A stretch of 64,000 nt of DNA, taken from assembly GCA_964007475.1 (NCBI GenBank), contig OZ023274.1:36231816-36295815 (forward strand), in the 5' to 3' direction. The stretch comes from Hybos culiciformis. Lineage: Eukaryota; Arthropoda; Insecta; Diptera; Hybotidae. Both the position numbers and the translations under genes were made by a program. Under the pieces are notes generated by a model. The model ran no database searches. It was not told the DNA's origin and saw nothing but the letters and a program-made list of their open reading frames with translations. This document shows positions 13,701 through 24,173 of the stretch, one piece after another (positions within the stretch are counted from its first letter, which is position 1; every line of letters begins with the position of its first letter).

Positions 13701-16121
13701 TACATATGAAATATTTAATTTAATTTATTCGCAAATTCAAATTGAAGCTTTATAGCGAGCCATATTATATTGTATTCTTAAGTTGTGTTTAAGAAATTTT
13801 ATAGAAATGACCATTTAAATTTTTTGAATTTAAGCCAAAACAAAAAATTATAAACAAATTCTAGTTTTAATCTCTAAAAAGCTTTCCGATAATGGTTGTT
13901 AAATCCTTCATGCGTAAAATTTGTTTTTGATTACAAACGTTGGTGTATACATAAGTACATACGTAGAACACAAAACATACTTTGACATGCTGTGTATACA
14001 TAATACATATAGTAGATTGAATAATGTTTTTCCTTTATTTATTTTTTTTTGTGCCTTTTTTGACTGGAATATTAACAAATATTTATTTTTAGTTTTCCTG
14101 CTGCCATTAAAATTTCCACATATATGCATCGCGGTGATGATGATGCAAGTTGTACAAAATACTTACTTTTACATATATCCATAAAAAGTTTGCATAAAAA
14201 TCAATTTTATCAAAGGATGCATCAGGATGTAAATGCCACAAAATGATTGTAAAACCAAAAAAAATGTGCAATCAACCAAACCTCGTACAAATCGATTCAG
14301 TTCAGGATGTGCGGTTTGTATAAACAATGCAATATAAACTTTAAATAGCTTTTTTTTTTATATATTTTCATGTTTTGTTTTAACTTCTGGGACTGCATAA
14401 TTGCATGTATGATACTTGAAAAATATTATACAAAATTGTTTTTCGTCTTTGTTCGATTGAATATTATGCGGAACGTAAACACCATAAAGTTCATTCATTT
14501 TGGTTAAGAATAATATTTAAAATAGAACATCAAAAAGAGTTTTTTTTTTGTGAATTTCTAAAATAAAATATTATGTTTTAAAGTACATAACATAATACAA
14601 CATAGTTATAAATACAATAAAATTTTCAATGATTTTATTAGTTTCTGTATTAATAACTACCTACGAGTAAGTATTTTCTTCATTTGATATAGAATTACGT
14701 ATAAAATAGGAATATTTGTTCTATCGGATCAGTAAGAAAGTAAAAACTTCGCATTTTTTGGAAGAATTAAAGTCAAAAGGGCGGAAAAGCAAATTGATAA
14801 TTCATACCGGAAATATGAATAAATTATCGTTATTGGATAAAGAAAAGTTTTTTTTTCAATTGCTTAGATTTTCCAACGTAAGCGCATCTAAGATCAATGT
14901 AAATTGTTGTATATTAAGCCAAGAAGTTATTTAGCATTCTGTTTTTATGATTAACTTTATCAATTAGAGGTAGACAAACATGAGAAAAAAAATTAGGTGT
15001 AATTACAATAAAAAAAAAAATATTTTTTTTCATTTTAAATAAAGAACTTTTAATTTTTGTGAAAGTATTTTTAATATAAATCTCGATAATAATAATATCT
15101 CATTAATACAGGATGATGATGATGACCGTACTAAGTATTTAAGCCCAACCTGACAATCAGGCCAAAACATTTGATATATAAATAAAATATTAGCATTCCA
15201 AAAAGAATGCAAGCTTAAGGGAAACGTTCAGAGTCAACGCAGACACTAAATAAAGTTTTTATGTTCTTTAATGTTGTTCGATAGAATTAATTTATTATAC
15301 ATTTGTAACAATTTTGTATTTTTTTTATAGGATTTTTGTTAATTTTTAATACGTATTTTTTTTATATATATAAAAACTGAGGCGCCTCCAATATAAATGT
15401 ACATGTACAAGTTTGAAACGAAAATATTTCGCCCTTGGATTTTTCAACATTTTTATATCTTTATAAAACAACGACATATTTTTTAAAAGGTTGATTTTCT
15501 TTTCTTTTTTTATTTTCCTCACGTTTTTATGTTATGACCACGTGACGCTCTTTCTATTTTAGATACCATGCCTGATTTAGCAATGAAAACATATTGCATT
15601 GTATTTTTTTTTTTTGGAATATCATAAAGTAAAAGAATTTTCTACTTGTTTCTCTTTAATTTTAATTTTTTTTTTTTTTATTCCTTTTTTGTTAGAAAAT
15701 TGTTGGGGGCATAAAAACTGACTTTCAATATGTATGCTATATATAAATACAATGGATATATTTTCCAACAAATAGAAAATAAAATATGTAGCTATACATA
15801 TAAAACATAAATATAATAAATGCTCTTATTATATGTTATATGCACAGTATATTTATTATAGAATGACTTCTATATAATATATTTATATTATGTTTGCATA
15901 TTATATATGTAGATATGGTACACATCTAATGTTTGTACAAAAAAAAAAAATAATAATAATAAATAGTATTAGAAAATATGTTCAATGAACAGAATATTGT
16001 ACACAATACAAAAAAAAAAAGAAGAAAAATCAATTTCAAAGCAATATTATCAAAAGTTGTAAATAAAATAGCTTCTTTTGTAATGTGAACCTGAAAAGAA
16101 TTTTATTTGTCTATCTTTGAT
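10757..16121. other. Gene-poor AT-rich DNA
   Basis: No supported exon, RNA gene or transposon end was seen. Overlapping frames on both strands at 13908-14184 and one at 14716-14934 show no domain, signal peptide or splice context and are treated as chance. A small direct duplication of a phrase like TTTGAATTTCGATGA occurs near 13060-13130. Confidence 0.55.
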
Positions 16122-16136
16122 AACAATAATAATAAC

Positions 16137-16172
<36 letters not shown>
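16122..16172. repeat. (AAT)n microsatellite
   Basis: This is a trinucleotide AAT/ATA tract of about 17 units with two interruptions (AAC) near its left end. It produces a spurious poly-isoleucine frame on the minus strand. Confidence 0.9.
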
Positions 16173-17973
16173 TCGAAGTAGTATTAGGAGATACTTGCTT
16201 GAGAGCAAAAAAAAAAAAAAAAATTCATAATAAAACAAAGATTTCAAATATTTGTTTTATATTTCATATGTTATGAAAATATTTAAAAACATGCATATAA
16301 AAAGATCTATTCTTGGCACATAAAATGTCTATATATTTTTACAACTAACATTGTATTGAATGATTGCGTCATGTTAAAAGTAACCATAATAATATATAAA
16401 CATAATGTAGATTTTTTTTAAAAATAATATGATTTACGGACATTATTTCACTAAAATTTATAAATCATGTTTTTTTTAGTGGTTCAATAAGGTCCACGAG
16501 AATCAATTGATGCTCTCGGATGCTTGTAAATTATTAGTACTTTCTCATAAAGTTATATATATATATACAAGTTCAGAGGAAAATAATCTAAAACTAAATT
16601 AATTCCACCTAGATTAAAATGAAAATTAACTTCCACAGTTCGCTTCGTTTGCGCATCTTCTGTGATGGAACCAAATGCTTAAATATAATATATACACATT
16701 TAGTAATTAAAGGATATAATGTGGATTTAAAAAACTTCTTACAATTGTTCTATATGATTTCACTTTGACATCTCATATATAAAAAAAAATTTCGGATTGC
16801 AAGTGGGATTTGAAGAGTAAAATTGTAAGATGTACTGTACATGTACCTACTTAATTTGGTAAAATCTTTTTTTACATAAGTTTTCTTCAAGAGATTATAG
16901 GCTTTTATTTATATAATAAATAATTTTGTTTTTATTCAATATCCTTAATTGTGAGTTTGAATGATATCTTTAATAAAATTACATAGAATACATAATAAGT
17001 AAATAAATATGTAATATATAGATCATAATATTAAGTAACTATTATTCTGTGTAAGCTTTTTTATGAATTTTTCCACATTTTATTTATAAATTTTAATCAT
17101 TTTCCCAATTTCCACTAAACTGACATTTGTTGGGGTTAAACACAATATAACTTGATGATAAATTATATTGTTATTATATATTTTCTAAGCTAATGAGCAA
17201 TAAAAGTTCACGAAGAAATTAACACCATTAAAAAATTTGACCATATTTTTAAAAAACATAAACATTTTCTCTCTTTAATTACTATATCATAAAAATAATA
17301 ATAAGAACTAAGACTAGAAAAAAAAAAAGAAGAAAATTTCATTATGTGCAAAACTTTATTTGCCAAGTTATAAAAACTGGATTCGTTTATTCTTCTTCTT
17401 TTTTTTTTTGCGACTAGTCGTAAAATAATATTTAGCACCGCATAAAAATAAAACAAAAAATAATCCTGCAGTTAAGAATATCTGATTACATTCTTCTTCT
17501 TTTTTTTTTTTGCTTTGTACATGATGCAGATAATCGTAAAAGCTAAAAACAAAGCAAATATTAAAAGCTTTAATAATCAAATGGGCAGATACATAATATA
17601 TCATATATAACTATATTATAATGTCTATTCTCTGTTATTGTGGCTTAATCACATAAATTAAATTTTATGGATTTCATGCATTTTATATAAAATAATGAAA
17701 AAAAATTCCAGGTGGTAGATATACATTATTTTTATTTTCTATTAATCTAACTAAAACTTTAAATGAAAGTTCAGAAAATTTTAGTTCTAAAGTTTGGTTC
17801 AACCCAAAATGCTGAAGCTTATACGCTTGAAATTAATCAAATATCTAACTTTATTTGTACTATACGGTTATATTAAAGCTAATTTTATTTATATAATTTT
17901 ATTTTATATGCTTGCATTAACAAAAAAATGTTATGAAAGAAATTTCATTAACACAAAGTTTTGTTTTTTAACT

Positions 17974-18001
<28 letters not shown>
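17974..18001. repeat. (TA)n microsatellite
   Basis: About 14 uninterrupted TA units. Confidence 0.9.
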
Positions 18002-18005
<4 letters not shown>

Positions 18006-18453
18006 AATTATAGACAAATTAATAAAATAATTGGCAAATTTAGTTTTATGTCAGAGCACGTCAAATTATAGAAATTTTCAGATACTTTACACTTGTGGTC
18101 CGAAAAGCATTTTTTTCGAGTTTTTTAGAATGAATTATATGAAAATTGAATCTATTATTAATTCTACGAACTCGGAATTAATCTGTAGTTATTATTAAAG
18201 ATCTATTTTTTACAACATTAACAAATTATAAGTATAGTATAAGTATTCTGTAAAAACATATTTTTTGGTTTTTAAAAATCCTCATCGAATTTGGAGAAAA
18301 TATTACACAATCTAATCGATCAAATTGAAAATAAAAGTGTTGTCATTTTGCTGCTTAACTATTAATATTTCGTTTATCTTCGGTTAACAAATAATGTACA
18401 AAAATCTATTAAAAGAAGGTATTTGTCAACTATTATAAAGCAAGGATGTGGAC

Positions 18454-18602
18454 GAAAGTACTTATATAATAGTATATAGTATAGTAGTATATTAGTATAG
18501 TAGTATAGTAGTATAGTAGTATATATAATAGTATATATATATAATAGTATATATAATAGTATATAATAGAAAGTACTTATATAAAAGTACTTATATAATA
18601 AT
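18454..18602. repeat. TA-rich degenerate minisatellite
   Basis: Short variants of AGTATAGT and AGTATATATAAT are repeated many times. The block is bounded on both sides by GAAAGTACTTATATAA, so part of it was duplicated as a unit. The tyrosine- and isoleucine-rich minus-strand frame across it is an artefact of the repeat. Confidence 0.8.
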
Positions 18603-18912
18603 AATCGTTCCATCATCAACGAAATTTTGTAGGTATTAAAAGTTATTACCTATATATAGTTTTTTCATGATAAAATTGTAAAATATTTTTTTAAAGAATT
18701 TCTATTATTTTAAGTTTTTTGCGGCTAAATTAAAGTTAATGAACGAATTAATTTTTTTTGCTCTAAGCATTAAATACAAAAATAATAATGAGTTTGTACT
18801 GCAGCTAAACTCAACGTAACTGACCCTCGTGAGAGACCACGAAAATATCAAAAAATCGTTGTGAGATATCTCGCATTAGATTCCCTTTTTTCATACGAAA
18901 TATTAAAATAAT

Positions 18913-18979
18913 AATAAAACACAATTGATTCACCTGCAGATGATTTATATAAGGAAACAAGCAACAATTGTGTTTTATT
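18913..18979. repeat. Short perfect inverted repeat
   Basis: AATAAAACACAATTG (18913-18927) is matched perfectly in inverted orientation at 18965-18979, with a 37-base loop. The size is compatible with a small hairpin RNA or a decayed MITE. There is no supporting context. Confidence 0.4.
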
Positions 18980-20035
18980 GCCTTCTTTATGCAAAAAAAA
19001 TCAAATTTTATAATTGATTATTTTTCTTTTTGAAATAAAGCATATGTATGTACATAAAATGAAAAAAAACTTAGTATTTGATTTATATTTCAATTTGGCC
19101 ATTGGCAAAAATAAAGTACTTAAATACTATCATTTCAGAAATTTTAAGACGCCTAACAGAGGTCATTTTCATTATCACCATTGAAAAATAAAGACTTCGA
19201 AAGCAAAAAAAATCTAAACAAAAAAATGAAAAAAAATTTCAGAGATCCCTTTTTTTTTTTACAAAATTTAACATTCTTCATAACTATATTTATTCCAGGA
19301 CGAGCAAATTTTTCCTAGAAAATAATGGGGCCAGAAAGAGAAAGAAATTTTTTAGAATAACTTGGAACCAAGAGCCGAAAAATACTCATTTTCATTATTT
19401 TTCAGTTTCATAATCGAAATAATAATAAAAATTAAAAACATATCCCGTAGATCTTATATCCTTTAAGGTGATTTCAAAATGTGCCTCCAATGGATTCAAT
19501 TGCCCTCTAAATTAATTATAATGAGGAAGCATTTTTTTTTATTGTCAAAAGTCGAGTTATGGTAACTGGGTACAGTACACCCAGAAAAAAAATGCTAGTT
19601 AAATTAACAATTTTTAAGTGTTTTTAACTGTTAAACAAAAATTGTTGATGTTAAAGAGAAATTTTTTAAATTAAACTAATAAGTATTTGATCTAAGTAAA
19701 GATGCTTCTTATTTTAACATTTGATTTTGTTATTTTAAAATGTTTCAAACAGTTATTTAGTAAAAGCTGAAAATTGTGATTTTAACAACATTAATTGTTA
19801 TTTTAAATATGTTTCATTCGAAAGAAATAAAATTTTACTATTCTCTCTTTTAAATTAAAAACTCTTCTGTTATTATAACAATTACACATTCAATTGTTGA
19901 TATGACAATAAAAGCTTTTGAAATAATGTTTTTGTTGTTATTTAAAAATGGTACATATAACAATAAAAATTGTCAAAGTAAATACGGCATTGTTAAAAAA
20001 AAAGTTTTGGTTTATTTAAAAAGCTACACTTTTAA

Positions 20036-20127
20036 AATAAATATTTATCTTGTTAAATTAAAGAACTCCGCTCTTAACGAGACAAGTTAAGAGCGGAGTT
20101 GTTTAATTTAACAAGATAAGTATTTAT
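20036..20127. repeat. 42-bp-arm hairpin inside the CACCCAG element
   Basis: The left arm ends at 20078 and the right arm begins at 20086, with a 7-base loop GAGACAA. The arms are near-perfect over about 42 bases. The core AACTCCGCTCTTAAC is unusually GC-rich for this region. Confidence 0.75.
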
Positions 20128-20186
20128 TATGTTTATATTACCGAATTTATATTTTCTATTTAATACATTGTTGTATATTACTGACA

Positions 20187-20270
20187 TAGCTCAGTGGAAG
20201 ACTCTACATCACATTGAACACAGCGGTTAAGCAACGTCTCGTAGTGATAGTACTTAGATGGGTGACCAAT
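20187..20270 (+). repeat. 5S rRNA-derived sequence (5S-like SINE head or retropseudogene)
   Basis: From about 20213 the sequence reads TTGAACAC, then GGTTAAGCAACGTC, then TAGTACTTAGATGGGTGACC. From memory these match in order and spacing the 3' half of animal 5S rRNA, including the internal control region with its C box. The middle of the gene (the ATCGGTTCTCGTCCGATC region) is deleted, and the 5' part begins with TAGCTCAGTGG, which resembles a tRNA A box. The segment is followed at once by a long A-rich tract. It is therefore not a functional 5S gene. It looks like a retroposed copy or the head of a 5S-type (SINE3-like) element carrying an internal pol III promoter. Confidence 0.65.
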
Positions 20271-20591
20271 AAAAAAAAAACAATAAAAAAACAAAAAAAG
20301 ACGAAAAAAGCAAATAAAAACAAAAAAAAAAAACAAAAAAAAAAAACAAAAACAAACCAAGAAATTAAAAAAAAAAAAACAAAAAATAAATAAAAAAAAT
20401 AAAACAAAAAAAAAAAAAACAAAAAAAAAACAAAAAAAAAAAAAAAAAAAAAAACAAAAAAAAAAAAAAAAAAAAAACCAAAAAAAAAACCAAAAAAAAA
20501 ACCAAAAAAAAACAAAAAAAAGGCGAAAAAAAAAACAAAAAAAGGCGAAAAAAAAACAAAAACAAACCAAAAAAATAAAAAAACAAAAAAC
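20271..20591 (+). repeat. A-rich tract with periodic C (retroposon tail)
   Basis: About 320 bases consist of A runs of 4 to 20 interrupted by single C or CC and rare GGCG. The tract follows the 5S-like segment directly, as the tail of a pol III retroposon would, but is far longer than usual and may have expanded. It produces spurious phenylalanine-rich minus-strand frames. Confidence 0.8.
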
Positions 20592-20844
20592 TATTTTAAA
20601 ATAATTATTTCGAATAGTTAAGTTAACAGTTTGGCACCGTAACAATATATTTTTTTCTCAAACTGCTAAAATTGTTATAATAACAACTTAACATTTTAAA
20701 TATAACAATTTTGTGTTAATTTTAACAATGTAATTTTTGCAATTTTAATTTAACTATAAACCCTTTTGCGCAAAATCTATAAAGATTTTTTGTTAATTTT
20801 ACCTATAAAATCTTTTAATTTAACAATTTTTTTTTCTGGGTGTA

Positions 20845-21940
20845 GGAAATCTTATAGTCATCAATCTTAAGTTTCTAATATTGATAATATAGAAAAATTA
20901 ACTTGTTTTAATTGTCAGATTAAATTTTCATAAGTATTTTATATATGTACCTACCTCAAATTACACAAAACTTTCTGTCTTTTCAGTAAAATAAGAAATC
21001 AATTAAATATTCAATTTACACATTCTGATAGAATATATACATAACTTTTATAATGCATATATATGATTACACATACATTTAAACTATTATTTAATATATA
21101 TTATATAATGATATAAATAAATTTAAAACTTAACTATATATTCGTACATTTATAAAAATATTCTTATAAAACTTCTTTAAGGGTCATGAATGAAATCGAA
21201 AGGATTATTATTTGAATAAAAATCTCCTTAAAATTCCTTAAAGTTATAATAATATACACATAAAATATAAGTTTTATATGCGGAATATAAAATATAATAT
21301 TTATGATTATAAAAAATTATATTATTATTTATATAAAAACAACACTGAATAAATAATATAACATGTAGTAGGTATATTATATGCATGTGAAGAAAATATA
21401 GGTACCCAAAAATTACATTCACCTTTTAATCTTTAAGAACTCTTAAAAATAGCACAAAATTTGCTGAATACATATTTTTATATTTTATAAGAAATATTTT
21501 TCATAATATTTTGATTAAAAACTGATGATTTTTTTTAAACCTCTTCTAAAGGCATTAGATATCATGATTAAAATTCATTGTTAAATCATGCTCAGTGTAT
21601 AATGTAAAAATATATAAATTAGGGTTCATTGTACAATATTATTTCTCGCATTGAATTAAAGTTAAGATTATAAATGTAGCGTTTTTACTTATTGTACCAA
21701 TTTCAGCTTTTAGACTGACATTTAATTATAGAAATTTATTTAAGATACTTACTTTAAGCTAAATAAAACGTTAAATTATTTTGTTTTTGAGGACTATTCA
21801 ATTCTTATTATTAACTCGTACAGGAATTTGTCTGTTTATATATTTCTTTACTATTTTCGACACTATCGTAGACCCACTTTTCGTCATCACAGCGAGCTGA
21901 AATTTGGCACACAGGTTCATGTCGCGTGACAATTGAATCT
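20845..21940. other. AT-rich DNA without a recognised feature
   Basis: No supported exon or repeat was seen. The minus-strand frames at 21228-21422 and 21811-22158 are not convincing. The second overlaps the diverged repeat that follows. Confidence 0.55.
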
Positions 21941-21944
21941 ATCA

Positions 21945-22445
21945 AAATTTGAACCGGAAATTTCCATGGAAAACCCGGAAAATCGGGAAAAATCATTTGA
22001 AAATTTGGTACAAATTTTTTTTGTGATAAATCCGTTTCAGGGAAAATGCAAAGTTTTCCGATTTCTCCGAAAAAAATTTTCCGGAATTTTCCGACTTTTA
22101 CGAAAAATTTTCCGTTAAAAAAGTTTTCTAAATTATGCAGGATTAAGTTCATTATCAACTGGCATCATTACTTTCTCTCCGACAATGGTGAAAACTTGCA
22201 GAAAAAATCGATGAAAATTTATGTATAACGCTTTTCCGGAATTTTTCCGACCAAGGAAGCGTTTGAGCGTTTTTCAACCTGAGGCAAAGTTGTAGAGCGA
22301 AATGAAGTGCATAAAGTTAACTCGATGGAAAACCCGGAAAAGCGGGAAAAACATCGTAAAAGTTTTCGTCGATATTATTAGTGATAAATCTTCAACAATC
22401 ATGAAAAGTTGCATATAAAATCGATAAAAATTTGTAATAACAATT
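21945..22445. repeat. Diverged direct repeat, GGAAAACCCGGAAAA type
   Basis: The phrase TGGAAAACCCGGAAAA followed by CGGGAAAAA occurs at about 21968 and again at about 22325. Each copy is followed by GTGATAAATC and by a TGAAAA...TTGCA...AAATCGATGAAAATT block. The whole stretch therefore looks like two diverged copies of a unit of about 350 bp. Its CCGG-rich words stand out against the local composition. It is probably a decayed transposon or satellite fragment. Confidence 0.55.
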
Positions 22446-22469
22446 TAGTTAACGTGAAAAAGGCAGAAA

Positions 22470-22743
22470 ATAAAAAATAAGTAAAAAACGAGTTTTCAAA
22501 AAAACCGAGGACAAGCCGCATGAAAAAGTAGAAAATAACTTTTTCTTCACACACAGAGGTGGACTCAGATTTTTTTGATTGGGACATTTCTCTTGAATAT
22601 TCTTTCTCTTCATGAATCAAATCACTTACGTCCCAATCAAAAAATCTGAGTCCACCTCTGTGTGTGAAGAAAAAGTTATTTTCTACTTTTTCATGCGCCT
22701 TGTCCTCAGTTTTTTGAAAACTCGTTTTTTACTTATTTTTTAT
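22470..22743. repeat. Near-perfect 115-bp-arm palindrome
   Basis: The left arm 22470-22585 and right arm 22630-22743 are inverted copies with only a few mismatches, including the block CAGAGGTGGACTCAGATTTT. The loop is about 44 bases. No clean terminal motif or target duplication was found. It may be a foldback MITE or a local inverted duplication. Confidence 0.85.
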
Positions 22744-23818
22744 TAAAAACTAAAATTTAAGTTTTCATTTTCTAAAGAAAAGAGTTTTTTAGGATTAAAT
22801 AGTATAACCATTAGAATAAAAGCTTGAAAAACTGTTTCATTTAACATTTTATCAAATATACAGTTTATTTCTAAGTTTTTTTTTTTGAAACAATTTGCTT
22901 TTTCTTATTTCGTTTAAGCCCACCTTCAATCACATTTTTATTAATAATTTTTACTTAAAAATTTTAAAATTTTCACCATTGGTACCAAAAGTATAATGCT
23001 GTAGGTGTATTTTTAAATATTTACCGTTTCAAACCAATAGGAGTTATATATTATTCACGAATCTGACTTCAACTGCCAGTTCTGCTGAACCAATCTGGAT
23101 CTGAAAGTTTAGCTACAATGTAATTTTAACAGAAAATAAAATATTATATTACTTATATACATATATTTCCATATCCGTACAAACTTTAACACGCATTATA
23201 TTTTATATTCAACCTTGAATTGTAAATATCAAGCATAAAAGATATGTATATTCATAAAATAAATAAATACAATTTACTATACATACATATCATACACTAT
23301 CATATGTATATCCTATATTCAAAAGTTTAAATAACATCATCACAGATCCATAACAAAATAAAAATCGTTTTGAAAATTCACTTATTTAATTTGCAGAAAA
23401 TATAATCTTTAAAACTTAAGACAAAAGTTTATTTTTTTTTTTTTTTGTAATAAAAAATCAAAGTTATAAATTCTGTAAATTCTATTGGAAAATTTATAAA
23501 TCAGCAAGATAAACAAAAAAATAAATTATTATGCTTGAATAAAATTCAATAAATATAATGTTTATGTACATGTACATATAGTCGATCTAAAAGCTTTATA
23601 TTTATAGTGAAAATATTTTGTTGAAATTGGCAATTCTTTGAATATAGCCCTCAAAATTTAAACAATTCATTAAATTAATATTTTTTCTTTACATTGGTTA
23701 CCCAAATACTAAGAGGGATACCATTTATGTTTAAAAAATTTTTGATTTGATATTTAGAAAAAGTAGTTCAATTAAGTCATATTTAAAACGTCCTTTACCG
23801 CACAAAAAAGTAGCTTGA
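22744..23818. other. AT-rich DNA without a recognised feature
   Basis: No exon, RNA gene or transposon end is supported in this stretch. Confidence 0.55.
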
Positions 23819-23826
23819 CTCTAGAT

Positions 23827-24165
23827 CAGCGGTCGGCAAACTTTTTTGGACGTGGGTAAAATTCGCCTAAGAGATTTTTTTTTGAATTTATAGTGGGTCA
23901 TTGTCAATTTTATGTGAAAGTAATTTTAAAAAAAAAATAGTTTAATCGAAAGTTAATTCCGGCAAACTAGGGCTTACAAAAACAATTGCTGGAAAAACTT
24001 AGAATTTTATATGCAATAGTTGTAAACAACAATTTTTTATACGCAATTGTTGTAAAAAAAATACATTTATTGATTTGAAAATTACTTTACAATTTCGAAG
24101 CGGGCAACATGAGATGAAGCTTTGGGACACCCCGTGACCCACGGGTCATAGTTTGCCGGCCGCTG
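23827..24165. mobile_element. hAT-type MITE (339 bp) with perfect 8-bp target duplication
   Basis: The element begins CAGCGGTCGGCAAACT and ends with the inverse, AGTTTGCCGGCCGCTG read with one mismatch. Similarity extends inward with GACGTGGGT and ACCCACGGGTC. It is flanked by identical 8-bp copies of CTCTAGAT at 23819-23826 and 24166-24173. CAG...CTG ends plus an 8-bp duplication are diagnostic of the hAT superfamily. It has no transposase frame, so it was moved in trans. Confidence 0.92.
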
Positions 24166-24173
24166 CTCTAGAT

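Larger units (their letters stand above)
16173..19577. other. Gene-poor AT-rich DNA with simple repeats
   Basis: No supported coding sequence. Frames at 17208-17604 (minus) and 17794-18030 (plus) are runs of aromatic and lysine codons from AT-rich DNA. The stretch holds the TA microsatellite, the TA-rich minisatellite and the small hairpin listed separately. Confidence 0.55.
19578..20842. mobile_element. 1.27-kb TA-flanked DNA element with CACCCAG ends
   Basis: The left end reads CACCCAGAAAAAAAA and the right end is its inverse, ending in CTGGGTG. Each end is directly flanked by TA (19576-19577 and 20843-20844), as expected of a TA target duplication in Tc1/mariner-type elements. Next to the ends, both sides carry AATTTAACAATTTTT-like blocks in inverted orientation. 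There is no transposase frame, so it would be non-autonomous. Inside lie a strong hairpin (20036-20127), a 5S rRNA-like segment (20187-20270) and an A-rich tract (20271-20591), which look like a nested retroposed insert. Confidence 0.7.

Noticed and set aside
14716..14934. 72-residue Lys/Ser-rich frame
   Set aside because: It lacks an ATG at the stated start and shows no domain. Chance cannot be excluded, so it was not annotated.
18913..18979. MicroRNA precursor
   Set aside because: The stem of 15 bp is too short with a 37-base loop, and no mature miRNA is recognised.
20187..20270. Functional 5S rRNA gene
   Set aside because: The central part is deleted and the 5' end does not match. There is no T-run terminator, only an A-rich tail.
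20178..20645. Long phenylalanine-rich minus-strand frames
   Set aside because: They are translations of the A-rich tract with periodic C. All three minus frames are open for the same reason.
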